A stretch of DNA of 64,000 bases from contig NC_010407.1 in the NCBI RefSeq assembly GCF_000069225.1, forward strand, positions 186,001 through 250,000, read 5' to 3'. The stretch's first letter is position 1. Each line of letters opens with the position of its first letter. Shown here piece by piece: positions 40,972 through 49,162 of this stretch. A program made the position numbers and the translations under genes. The notes under the pieces are model-generated. The model did not search any database, was not told the origin of the DNA, and was given only the letters and a program-made list of their open reading frames with translations. This DNA is from Clavibacter sepedonicus. Its GTDB lineage: Bacteria; Actinomycetota; Actinomycetes; Actinomycetales; Microbacteriaceae.

Positions 40972-42227
40972 GCGACGCGGAGACCGACCGCGCCGCCGCG
41001 ACGCAGGCCGCCGTTGCCCGGGGAGACGCGACGCCCGCGAGCCCCGACGGCCGCGCGATCTGGGACGAGCTCACCGGCCAGTCCGAGGCCGTCGCGCTCC
41101 TCGCCGCCGCCAGCAGCCCGCGGGCCACCGCGCGTGACGCCGCCGGCACGGCGCTGGCGCATTCGTGGCTCATCACCGGGCCCCCCGGGTCCGGCCGCTC
41201 GAACCTCGCCTACGCCTTCGCGACCGCGCTGCTCAGCGACGGCACGCCGGAGGGGGACGCGGCGACATCCCGCCAGGTCGCGGCCCGCAGCCACCCCGAC
41301 CTCGGCGTGCTCGCCACCGAGCGGGTCATCATCGCCATCGACGAGGTGCGCGCGCTCGTCACCTCGTCGCAGTACTCGCCGTCGGTCGGCCGCTACCGGG
41401 TCATGGTCATCGAGGACGCCGACCGGATGACCGAGCGCACGTCGAACCTGCTGCTGAAGGCGCTCGAGGAGCCGCCGGAGCGCACCATCTGGATCCTCTG
41501 CGCGCCCAGCGAGGCCGACCTCATCCCCACCATCCGCTCACGCGTCCGCAGCGTGCGGCTGCGCATCCCGTCCGTCGAGGACGTGGCCGCGCTCATCCAG
41601 CGACGCGACGGCGTCGACGAGGCCGTCGCGCTGCGGGCCGCCCGCGAGGCGCAGAGCCACATCGGCATGGCGCACCGGCTCGCGACCGACGCTGAGGCGC
41701 GTGAGCGCCGCAGCCGCACCTTGGAGCTCGCGCTCGGCATCCGCACGGTCGGCGACGCCGTGCGCGCGGCCGCCGCGATGCTCGAGCTGGCCGGCCAGGA
41801 TGCCAAGGCCTTCACGGTGCAGCGCGACGCCGACGAGCGCGAGCGGGCGCTCCGGTCGCTCGGCGTGCAGGAGGGCGGGTCCATCCCGCCGCAGCTGCGC
41901 TCGCAGATCCGGCAGCTCGAGGAGGACCAGAAGCGGCGCGCGACGCGGAGCCTCCGGGACGGCATCGACCGGATCCTCGTCGACCTCATGTCCCTGCACC
42001 GCGACGTGCTCCTGAACCAGTTGGGGGCGGACCTGCCCCAAGTCAACGCGGCGATCGCCCCGCGGATCGCCGAGGCCGCCGAGGCCGGATCCGCGGCGGC
42101 GTCGCTGGCGGTCCTCGATGCGGTGGGCGTGGCGCGTCGTCGGATCGACGGCAACGTGTCGCCGGCGCTCGCCCTGGAGGCGATGCTCGTCTCCATCACC
42201 CGCACGCGCACGGCGGGTCGGGCGTGA
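40968..42227 (+). CDS. holB: DNA polymerase III subunit delta'
   Basis: 419 residues from GTG 40968, overlapping the tmk stop. The P-loop is GPPGSGRS, with Arg for the catalytic Lys, as expected for the non-hydrolysing delta'. VMVIEDADRMTERTSNLLLKALEEPP and a C-terminal helical collar follow. It is part of the clamp loader with DnaX. The next gene overlaps its stop. Confidence 0.95.
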   Translation: MSDAETDRAAATQAAVARGDATPASPDGRAIWDELTGQSEAVALLAAASSPRATARDAAGTALAHSWLITGPPGSGRSNLAYAFATALLSDGTPEGDAATSRQVAARSHPDLGVLATERVIIAIDEVRALVTSSQYSPSVGRYRVMVIEDADRMTERTSNLLLKALEEPPERTIWILCAPSEADLIPTIRSRVRSVRLRIPSVEDVAALIQRRDGVDEAVALRAAREAQSHIGMAHRLATDAEARERRSRTLELALGIRTVGDAVRAAAAMLELAGQDAKAFTVQRDADERERALRSLGVQEGGSIPPQLRSQIRQLEEDQKRRATRSLRDGIDRILVDLMSLHRDVLLNQLGADLPQVNAAIAPRIAEAAEAGSAAASLAVLDAVGVARRRIDGNVSPALALEAMLVSITRTRTAGRA

Positions 42228-43801
42228 CGCGCCGGAGGACTCCGGCGCGAGCCCTGCGCCGGGCCGGAGCCCTGGGCGCGGTCCTCCTCGCCGCGGCCGT
42301 CGCGCTCAGCGGCTGCGGCCTCATCCCCGTGCCCGAGCCGCGCAGCTCCACGTCGAGCCCGACGACGGAGGACGTCGCGCCCGACCTCGCGCGGTACTAC
42401 GAGCAGGCGCTCACGTGGTCCCCGTGCGAGGACGGCGCGCAGTGCGCGACCGCGACGGCGCCGCTCGACTGGTCCGCGCCGGACCCGGCCACCGACATCC
42501 AGCTCGCCCTGGTGCGGCACACCGCGCGCGGTGCCGACGGGCCGCGTGGGTCGCTCTTCGTCAACCCGGGTGGCCCGGGCGCGTCCGGCGTCGACTTCGT
42601 GAAGGCCAGGGTCGACTACGCGGTCTCGCGCGACCTGCAGGACGCGTACGACATCGTCGGCTGGGACCCCCGCGGCGTCGGGGCATCGACCGCCGTCGAC
42701 TGCGTCGACGACAGCCAGCTCGATTCCTTCCTCTACGGCGAGACGGAGGCGCCGCCCGGCACCCCCGCCCACGACGAGGAGCTGGTGCAGGCGTCGAAGT
42801 CGTTCGCGGAGTCCTGCGCCGCGCGATCCGGCCCGCTGCAGCAGTTCATCGACACCCAGAGCACCGTGCACGACCTCGACATGCTGCGGGCTCTGGTGGG
42901 GGACAGGCAGCTGAACTACCTCGGCTACTCGTACGGCACGAGCATCGGCGCCCAGTACGCGCAGGACTTCCCCGGGCACGTGGGGCGCTTGGTGCTCGAC
43001 GGCGCGACGGACCCGTCCGCGAGCTCGTTCGACGTCGTGCTCGCGCAGACGACGGGCTTCCGCACGTCCTTCGAGTCGTACATGGCGGCGTGCCTGGCGG
43101 GGCAGGGGTGCCCGTTCCACGGATCCGTCGAGGACGGCGAGCAGACGGTGGCGACCCTCCTCGACCGCCTCGACCAGAGCCCGCTGCGCGCCCGCGACGG
43201 GCGCGAGCTCGACGGGCAGGTCATGCGCAGCGCCATCGACTCCGCGCTCTACAGCGAGCAGAGGTGGCCAGCCCTCACCACCGCGTTCACCGAGGCGCTC
43301 CGCGGCGAGTCCGCCACGGCGTTCTCGCTCGCGGACTCCTACTTCGGCCGGAAGCCGGACGGTACCTACTCCGGCAACTTCTACGAGGCGTTCCTCGCGA
43401 TCCAGTGCATCGACTACCCCGTGGAGCGGGATCCCGCGGTGCTGGTCACGGAGGCGGCGGAGCTCCGCGCCGCAGCCGGCGAACTGGCCGACGACGACAC
43501 CTCCCGCGACGGCGAGCCCGACCCGCTCTGCGGCAACTGGCCGTATCCCGCCCGCGACACCCCGGCGCCCGTGTCGGCGGAGGGCGCAGCGCCCATCGTC
43601 GTCGTCGGGACGACGGGCGATCCGGCGACGCCGTACTCGTGGGCCAAGGCGCTCGCGGGCCAGCTCTCGTCGGGCGTGCTCCTCACCTACGAGGGGGAGG
43701 GGCACATCGCCTACGACGAGCGGGATCCGTGCATCGTGTCCGCGGTGGACGGCTACCTGCTCGGCGGGGATCCGCCGGCCGCCGGCACGACCTGCGGCTG
43801 A
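42224..43801 (+). CDS. Secreted lipoprotein alpha/beta hydrolase (tripeptidyl-aminopeptidase type)
   Basis: 525 residues, GTG in the holB stop. A lipoprotein signal peptide ends in the lipobox LSGC. The alpha/beta hydrolase has the oxyanion region NPGGPGASG, nucleophile GYSYGTS, aspartate in GTTGDPATPY and histidine in GEGHIAY. The C-terminal TAP-like domain is present. It probably clips N-terminal peptides outside the cell. Six or more cysteines suggest disulfides. Confidence 0.93.
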   Translation: MTRRRTPARALRRAGALGAVLLAAAVALSGCGLIPVPEPRSSTSSPTTEDVAPDLARYYEQALTWSPCEDGAQCATATAPLDWSAPDPATDIQLALVRHTARGADGPRGSLFVNPGGPGASGVDFVKARVDYAVSRDLQDAYDIVGWDPRGVGASTAVDCVDDSQLDSFLYGETEAPPGTPAHDEELVQASKSFAESCAARSGPLQQFIDTQSTVHDLDMLRALVGDRQLNYLGYSYGTSIGAQYAQDFPGHVGRLVLDGATDPSASSFDVVLAQTTGFRTSFESYMAACLAGQGCPFHGSVEDGEQTVATLLDRLDQSPLRARDGRELDGQVMRSAIDSALYSEQRWPALTTAFTEALRGESATAFSLADSYFGRKPDGTYSGNFYEAFLAIQCIDYPVERDPAVLVTEAAELRAAAGELADDDTSRDGEPDPLCGNWPYPARDTPAPVSAEGAAPIVVVGTTGDPATPYSWAKALAGQLSSGVLLTYEGEGHIAYDERDPCIVSAVDGYLLGGDPPAAGTTCG

Positions 43802-43872
43802 GCGGACGCCGCCCGATCGCGGGCGGGGCGGCTCCCGCGCGGCCGGTGTGCGGGAGCGGCCCGCGCATCCGG

Positions 43873-43878
43873 TATGCT
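43873..43878 (+). promoter_or_regulatory. -10 box (TATGCT) of tRNA-Thr
   Basis: TATGCT lies 37 bases before the mature tRNA 5' end. Confidence 0.55.
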
Positions 43879-43915
43879 CACTACTCGTGCCCGGTGCTCT
43901 TCGAGTCCAGGCCGG

Positions 43916-43991
43916 GCCGCCTTAGCTCAGTCGGTAGAGCATCTCACTCGTAATGAGAAGGTCGTCAGTTCGATTCTGACAGGCGGCTCCA
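43916..43991 (+). tRNA. tRNA-Thr (CGT anticodon), CCA encoded
   Basis: The cloverleaf has acceptor GCCGCCT/AGGCGGC, the anticodon arm TCTCA-CTCGTAA-TGAGA with anticodon CGT, and a T arm GTCAG-TTCGATT-CTGAC. Discriminator T is followed by an encoded CCA. Confidence 0.96.
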
Positions 43992-44127
43992 CCACCCCTC
44001 CCCTCCCCTCGTTGCGCTCGCTCCCTCCCGAGGGTCGCGCAGTCACGCAGGACGTCCCTCACAGGGCGCGGTCGTCGACCGCATCCGGAGGACCGCCGCG
44101 GCCGGACCGGCGCCCGGGTGCGGCGTC

Positions 44128-44133
44128 TAACAT
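44128..44133 (+). promoter_or_regulatory. -10 box (TAACAT) of dacB, leaderless configuration
   Basis: TAACAT ends 6 bases before the ATG at 44140. Confidence 0.55.
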
Positions 44134-44139
44134 GGCCCC

Positions 44140-45636
44140 ATGCGATCCCCTGCCGACGGCCCCGACCGCGCGCGCGCCGACCGCACCGATCCGGATGCCC
44201 CCACGACCCGCTCCCGCGCCCGCGCCCGTGCCCGGGACCGCCGCCGCGGTCGCTCCCTGACGGCCGTCGTCGCGGTGGTCGCGCTGCTCGCCGCCGGAGC
44301 CGTCGGCGCGGGCGCGCTGACCGGTCGCGCCGGGAGCGCCTCCGCGAGCGTCGCCGCCACCGCCGATCCGACGCCCACCCCGAGCCCGACCCCCACGCAG
44401 GCGCCGCCGCGTCCCGCGCCCGCCGACGAGGCCGCCGCGCGCGACCTCCGCATGTGCTCGATCTCGTCCCTCGCGCAGGATCCGCGCCTCGCCACCTTCG
44501 AGGGCCAGGTCCGCGACGCCGCGACCGGCCGCGTGCTCTTCGACCGCAACGGCAGCACGCCGGAGCGCACGGCGAGCGTCATGAAGGTCATCACCTCGGC
44601 CGCGGCCCTCGCGGCGCTCGGCCCCGACCGGCGCATCGCCACGACGGTGGTCCGTGGCTCCGAGCCCGGCACCGTGGTGCTCGTCGGCGGAGGGGACCCG
44701 ACGCTGTCGCGCCTCACCTCCGGCAGCTCCGTCTACCCCGGTGCGCCGCGCCTCAGCGACCTCGCCCAGCAGGTGCGCACCGCGTGGGCCGCGGATCCCT
44801 CGACGGCCGGCACCCCCATCACCCGCATCGTGCTCGACACCTCCCTCTTCTCCGGGGACACCTGGATCCCGTCGTGGGCCGCCTCCGAGCGGAAGGCGGG
44901 CTACTCCAGCTTCATGACGCCGCTGCAGCTCGACGCCGACCGCGCCGATCCGGCCGCCGTCGTCTCCGCCCGCAGCGAGGATCCGCTCGCGCGCGTCGGC
45001 AGCACCTTCCGCTCCATGCTGGGCGGGTCGGCCGACGTCACGCAGGGCGCGGCGCCCGCCGGCGCCCGCGTGCTCGGCAAGGTCGAGTCGCAGCCGGTGT
45101 CGTCCCTCATCCAGACCGCGCTCATCAACTCCGACAACGTGCTCGCGGAGTCCCTCGCGCGGCTCGTGAGCATCCAGGTCGGCGCCGGGAACACGCAGCA
45201 GTCGCTGGCGGCGGGCATCCCGAAGGCCCTGCAGGCGTACGGGCTGGACACGTCCACGCTCACCATCGTCGACGGCCAGGGGCTCAGCCCCGACGACCGC
45301 GTGCCGCCGTCGCTGCTCGCGCAGCTGATGATCCAGGTCGACCAGCGTCAGCAGGCGCTCGGCTACCTGCACGACGGGCTCCCAGTCGCCGGGCGCACCG
45401 GAACGCTGGCGGGGCGATTCACCGGCGACAGCGCCGTGGCCCGCGGGCACGTCGTCGCCAAGACCGGCTGGATCGACACGGGCTACACGCTCGCCGGCAT
45501 CGTCGACGCGGCCGACGGCACCAAGCTCACCTTTGCCTTCTACGCCATCGGGAACGTGACGGGCGACGCGAAGATCGCCCTGGACGCGCTGGCCGCGGGA
45601 ACGTACCGCTGCGGAGCGGACCTGGGGGACGAATGA
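44140..45636 (+). CDS. dacB: D-alanyl-D-alanine carboxypeptidase/endopeptidase (PBP4 type)
   Basis: 498 residues. A strongly basic N-terminus and a single membrane segment (LTAVVAVVALLAAGAVGAGAL) are followed by a Pro/Thr linker. The class C PBP domain has SxxK as SVMK, SxN as SDN and KTG in VVAKTGWIDTGY. The S13 peptidase fold trims stem peptides in peptidoglycan. It is probably transcribed alone, with a -10 box abutting its start. Confidence 0.93.
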   Translation: MRSPADGPDRARADRTDPDAPTTRSRARARARDRRRGRSLTAVVAVVALLAAGAVGAGALTGRAGSASASVAATADPTPTPSPTPTQAPPRPAPADEAAARDLRMCSISSLAQDPRLATFEGQVRDAATGRVLFDRNGSTPERTASVMKVITSAAALAALGPDRRIATTVVRGSEPGTVVLVGGGDPTLSRLTSGSSVYPGAPRLSDLAQQVRTAWAADPSTAGTPITRIVLDTSLFSGDTWIPSWAASERKAGYSSFMTPLQLDADRADPAAVVSARSEDPLARVGSTFRSMLGGSADVTQGAAPAGARVLGKVESQPVSSLIQTALINSDNVLAESLARLVSIQVGAGNTQQSLAAGIPKALQAYGLDTSTLTIVDGQGLSPDDRVPPSLLAQLMIQVDQRQQALGYLHDGLPVAGRTGTLAGRFTGDSAVARGHVVAKTGWIDTGYTLAGIVDAADGTKLTFAFYAIGNVTGDAKIALDALAAGTYRCGADLGDE

Positions 45637-45700
45637 GGCGCTGCCCGGTCCCGGGCGGCGGATCCACGGCACCGGGCCCGGCCCGGGGAAGGAGCGGAGC

Positions 45701-46291
45701 ATGACCAGGGCTCTGTTCATCATCGACGTGCAGAACGACTTCACGGAGGGCGGCGCGCTCGGCGTCGAGGGCGGCGGCGACGTCGCGCGGGGGATCACCG
45801 GCCTCCTCGCCGCGGAGCCGTACCGCTACGACCACGTCATCGCCTCCCGCGACTGGCACGAGGCGACGGGCGACAACGGCGGGCACTTCGCCGCTGCGGG
45901 CGTCGTCCCCGACTTCTCGACCACGTGGCCCGAGCACTGCGTGCAGGGCACGCACGGCGCCGAGTACCACCCCGACCTCGACGTCACCGCCGTCGACTTC
46001 CACGTCCGGAAGGGCCAGGGCGCGCCCGCCTACTCGATCTTCGAGGGCACGACCGAGGACGGCGTGCCGCTGGCGGACCTGCTGGCGCTGCACGAGATCA
46101 CCGACATCGACGTCGTCGGCCTCGCGACCGACTACTGCGTGCTCGCGTCGGCCCTCGACGCGGTGCACCAGGGCAAGCGCGTGCGGATCCTCGCCGACCT
46201 CGTCGCGGGCGTGGCGCCGGCCACCAGCGCCGCCGCCCTCGACCGGCTGCGCGACGCCGGGGCGGAGATCGTGGAGGGCCCGGCCGACTGA
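45701..46291 (+). CDS. pncA: Nicotinamidase
   Basis: 196 residues, ATG behind GGAAGGAG. It belongs to the isochorismatase-like family. The catalytic triad is Asp in IIDVQNDF, Lys in HVRKGQ and Cys in LATDYCVLAS. Metal ligands lie in SRDWHEATGDNGGHF. It converts nicotinamide to nicotinate for NAD salvage; homologues also activate pyrazinamide. Confidence 0.95.
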   Translation: MTRALFIIDVQNDFTEGGALGVEGGGDVARGITGLLAAEPYRYDHVIASRDWHEATGDNGGHFAAAGVVPDFSTTWPEHCVQGTHGAEYHPDLDVTAVDFHVRKGQGAPAYSIFEGTTEDGVPLADLLALHEITDIDVVGLATDYCVLASALDAVHQGKRVRILADLVAGVAPATSAAALDRLRDAGAEIVEGPAD

Positions 46292-46370
46292 CGGCCGACC
46301 GTCCACCCGCACGAGACCGCAGCACGCAGCACCACCCAGCACCGCACAGCACGGAAGAACCGAGGACACC

Positions 46371-47846
46371 ATGAGCGCATCCACCGAGACCGACCTCCTG
46401 TCGGGCACGCCCACCACCCTGCTCATCGGGGGCGAGCGGATCGACGCGGAAGGCGGGGCGACGTTCGAGGTCCGGGATCCGGCGACCGACGAGGTCATCG
46501 CGCGGGTCGCCGACGCGAGCCCCGCGGACGGGGCGCGCGCGCTCGACGCGGCCGTCGACGCGCAGGCCGCGTGGGCCGCGACGGCTCCGCGCGCCCGGGG
46601 TGAGATCCTCCGCCGCGCGTTCGACCTCCTGCAGGAGCGGAAGGACGAGTTCGCGCTCCTCATGACGCTCGAGATGGGCAAGCCGCTGGCCGAGTCGCTC
46701 GGCGAGGTGACCTACGGGGGCGAGTTCCTCCGCTGGTTCTCCGAGGAGGCCGTGCGCATCACGGGCCGCTACGGCGTGAACCCCGAGGGCACCGGCCGCA
46801 TGATCGTGTCGCAGCACCCGGTCGGGCCGGTCCTGCTCATTACGCCGTGGAACTTCCCGCTCGCGATGGCGACCCGCAAGATCGCTCCGGCGCTCGCCGC
46901 GGGCTGCACCGTGGTCATCAAGCCGGCCGATCTCACGCCGCTCACCACGCTCCGCTTCGCCGAGCTGCTGGCGGAGGCGGGGCTGCCCGCCGGCGTCCTC
47001 AACGTGATCCCCACCACGTCCGCCGCCGACGTCACCGGTCCGCTCATCGCGGACCCGCGGCTGCGGAAGCTGAGCTTCACCGGATCCACGCCCGTCGGCC
47101 GCCAGCTCGGCGCGCAGGCCGCGCAGAACGTGCTGCGCGTCTCGCTCGAGCTCGGCGGCAACGCGCCGTTCGTAATCTTCGCCGACGCCGACATCGACAA
47201 GGCCGTCGAGGGCGCCGTGACGGCGAAGTTCCGCAACGTCGGGCAGGCGTGCACGGCGGCCAACCGGTTCATCGTGGAGGCGTCGATCGCGGATGCGTTC
47301 GCCGACCGGCTGCAGGAGCGCATCGACGGGATGCGGATCGGGCGCGGCACCGAGGAGGGCGTCACGGTGGGTCCGCTCATCGACGGCCGCGCGGTCGACA
47401 AGGCCGACCGGCTCGTGCGCGACGCCGTGGAGCGCGGCGCGACCGTGCGCGCGGGCGGCACGCCGGGGGACGGCACCGGCCACTTCTACCCGCCGACCCT
47501 CCTCACGGGCGTGGCCGAGGGCAGCGACATCCTGCGCGAGGAGATCTTCGGGCCGGTGGTCGCCATCGTCCCGTTCGACGACGAGGACGACGCCGTTCGT
47601 CTCGCCAACGACACCGAGTACGGCCTCGTCTCGTACGTCTTCACCCGCGACCTCGCGCGCGGTCAGCGCATGATCGAGCGGCTCGAGACGGGCATGACGG
47701 GCCTCAACATGGGCGTCATCTCCAACGCGGCGGCGCCGTTCGGCGGCGTGAAGCAGTCGGGGCTCGGCCGCGAGGGCGGGCTCGAGGGGATCCACGAGTA
47801 CCTGAACACGAAGTACACGCTCACGCCCGACCCGTTCGCGTCGTAG
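46371..47846 (+). CDS. gabD: NAD(P)-dependent succinate-semialdehyde dehydrogenase
   Basis: 491 residues. The aldehyde dehydrogenase fold shows TPWNFPLAMATRKI, the catalytic Glu in LELGGNAPF and the catalytic Cys in GQACTAANR. FNMG-like LNMGVISNAAAPFGGVKQSG near the end is typical of the SSADH (GabD) group. It oxidises succinate semialdehyde to succinate. The last base of its TAG stop is the first base of the next gene's start. Confidence 0.9.
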   Translation: MSASTETDLLSGTPTTLLIGGERIDAEGGATFEVRDPATDEVIARVADASPADGARALDAAVDAQAAWAATAPRARGEILRRAFDLLQERKDEFALLMTLEMGKPLAESLGEVTYGGEFLRWFSEEAVRITGRYGVNPEGTGRMIVSQHPVGPVLLITPWNFPLAMATRKIAPALAAGCTVVIKPADLTPLTTLRFAELLAEAGLPAGVLNVIPTTSAADVTGPLIADPRLRKLSFTGSTPVGRQLGAQAAQNVLRVSLELGGNAPFVIFADADIDKAVEGAVTAKFRNVGQACTAANRFIVEASIADAFADRLQERIDGMRIGRGTEEGVTVGPLIDGRAVDKADRLVRDAVERGATVRAGGTPGDGTGHFYPPTLLTGVAEGSDILREEIFGPVVAIVPFDDEDDAVRLANDTEYGLVSYVFTRDLARGQRMIERLETGMTGLNMGVISNAAAPFGGVKQSGLGREGGLEGIHEYLNTKYTLTPDPFAS

Positions 47847-48658
47847 TGGCGCACGTCGTCCCGATCGAGGATCTCGCGGATCCGCGGCTCGCCGACTACA
47901 GCCACCGCACCGACGTCGCGCTCCGGAAGGCCGAGGGGGCGGGCCACGGGATCTACCTGGCGGAGTCGGCGCTGGTGCTCGAGCGGGCGCTGAAGGCGGG
48001 GCACGCGCCCCGGTCGGTGCTCGCGCTCGGCGGCACGGTCGACGAGGCGCTGGCGCTCGTCGGCGACCGGGACGTGCCGGTGTTCACCGGGCCCGGCGAG
48101 CTGCTCGCGGAGCTCACCGGCTACGTGCTGCACCGCGGCGTCGTCGCGTCGCTCGACCGGCCGGCGCTGCCGTCCGTGGCGTCGCTGCTCGCGGACGCCC
48201 GGCGGGTGGTGGTGCTCGAGGACGTCGTGGATCCCACCAACGTCGGCGCGATCTTCCGCTCGGTCGGGGCGATCGGCGCCGACGCGGTGCTCGTGACCCC
48301 GCGTTGCACGGATCCCTTCTACCGCCGCGCCATCCGCGTCAGCATGGGCACGGTCCTGCAGGTGCCGTGGACGCGCACGGGGGAGTGGCCGGAGACGCGC
48401 GCCGCCCTCGCCGACGCCGGCTTTCACGTCGCGGCGCTCGCCCTGACGCCCGACGCCGTGTCGATCCGCGACTTCCCGGCCGAGGACCACGAGAAGCTCG
48501 TAATCGTGCTCGGCTCCGAGGGGCCGGGGCTGTCGGCGGAGGCGATCCGGTCGGCGGACACCGTCGTGCAGATCCCCATGGCGCACGGCATCGACTCGCT
48601 GAACGTCGCGGCGGCCAGTGCCGTCGCCCTGTACGCGCTGGCGGCACCGACGCGCTGA
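47846..48658 (+). CDS. TrmH/SpoU family RNA 2'-O-methyltransferase
   Basis: 270 residues from GTG 47846. An N-terminal L30e-like RNA-binding domain precedes the SPOUT knot. The three motifs are VEDVVDPTNVGAIFRS, VIVLGSEGPGLS and IPMAHGIDSLNVAAASAVALY. It uses SAM to methylate a ribose in tRNA or rRNA; which one cannot be told. Confidence 0.93.
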   Translation: MAHVVPIEDLADPRLADYSHRTDVALRKAEGAGHGIYLAESALVLERALKAGHAPRSVLALGGTVDEALALVGDRDVPVFTGPGELLAELTGYVLHRGVVASLDRPALPSVASLLADARRVVVLEDVVDPTNVGAIFRSVGAIGADAVLVTPRCTDPFYRRAIRVSMGTVLQVPWTRTGEWPETRAALADAGFHVAALALTPDAVSIRDFPAEDHEKLVIVLGSEGPGLSAEAIRSADTVVQIPMAHGIDSLNVAAASAVALYALAAPTR

Positions 48659-48777
48659 TGCCGCCGGCCCGTCCCTCACCGGGCGGGAAGCGGGCCGCCC
48701 TGCGCCGGATCCCGCGTGGATGGCGTACCCCGAGCTGCGAGCGCCTAGCCTGGCCTCACCGACGAGAAGGGGTCCCC

Positions 48778-49146
48778 ATGAGCACGCGTCCTGCGCGCCG
48801 GCGCCCCACGCGCCTCGCCGTCGTCTACCTGGTGCTCGCGGCCGCCGGACTCGTGCTGACGTGGTCCGCGAACATCCGCGTGGTCACGGAGGGCCGGGAC
48901 TTCCTCGCCGACCTGTCCGCCGGCGGCGCGTCGGTGTCGTCGCTGTCGTGGGACCTCCTGATCGCGGCGGTCGCGAGCGTCGTGTTCATCGTCGTCGAGG
49001 GGCGGCGGCTCCGGATGCGGCGGGTGTGGGTCTACGTGCTGCTGGCGCCGCTCGTGGCGTTCGCGTTCGCCCTGCCGCTGTTCCTCGCGGCCAGGGAGAT
49101 GCACCTGAGCGCGCCGGAGCGGACGGAGCCGACGCCGGGCGCGTGA
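48778..49146 (+). CDS. DUF2834 domain membrane protein
   Basis: 122 residues, ATG with GAGAAGGGG upstream and a -10-like TAGCCT about 28 bases before that. Three hydrophobic segments: LAVVYLVLAAAGLVLTW, WDLLIAAVASVVFIVVEG and VYVLLAPLVAFAFALPLFLA. The VEGRRLRMRR loop between helices two and three and the LPLFLAARE end match DUF2834. The function is unknown. Confidence 0.8.
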   Translation: MSTRPARRRPTRLAVVYLVLAAAGLVLTWSANIRVVTEGRDFLADLSAGGASVSSLSWDLLIAAVASVVFIVVEGRRLRMRRVWVYVLLAPLVAFAFALPLFLAAREMHLSAPERTEPTPGA

Positions 49147-49162
49147 TCCCGTCGGAGCGCCG

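Noticed and set aside
46318..46353. Repeated CAGCAC units before the succinate-semialdehyde dehydrogenase gene
   Set aside because: Short, imperfect and without partner copies or symmetry; likely simple-sequence noise.
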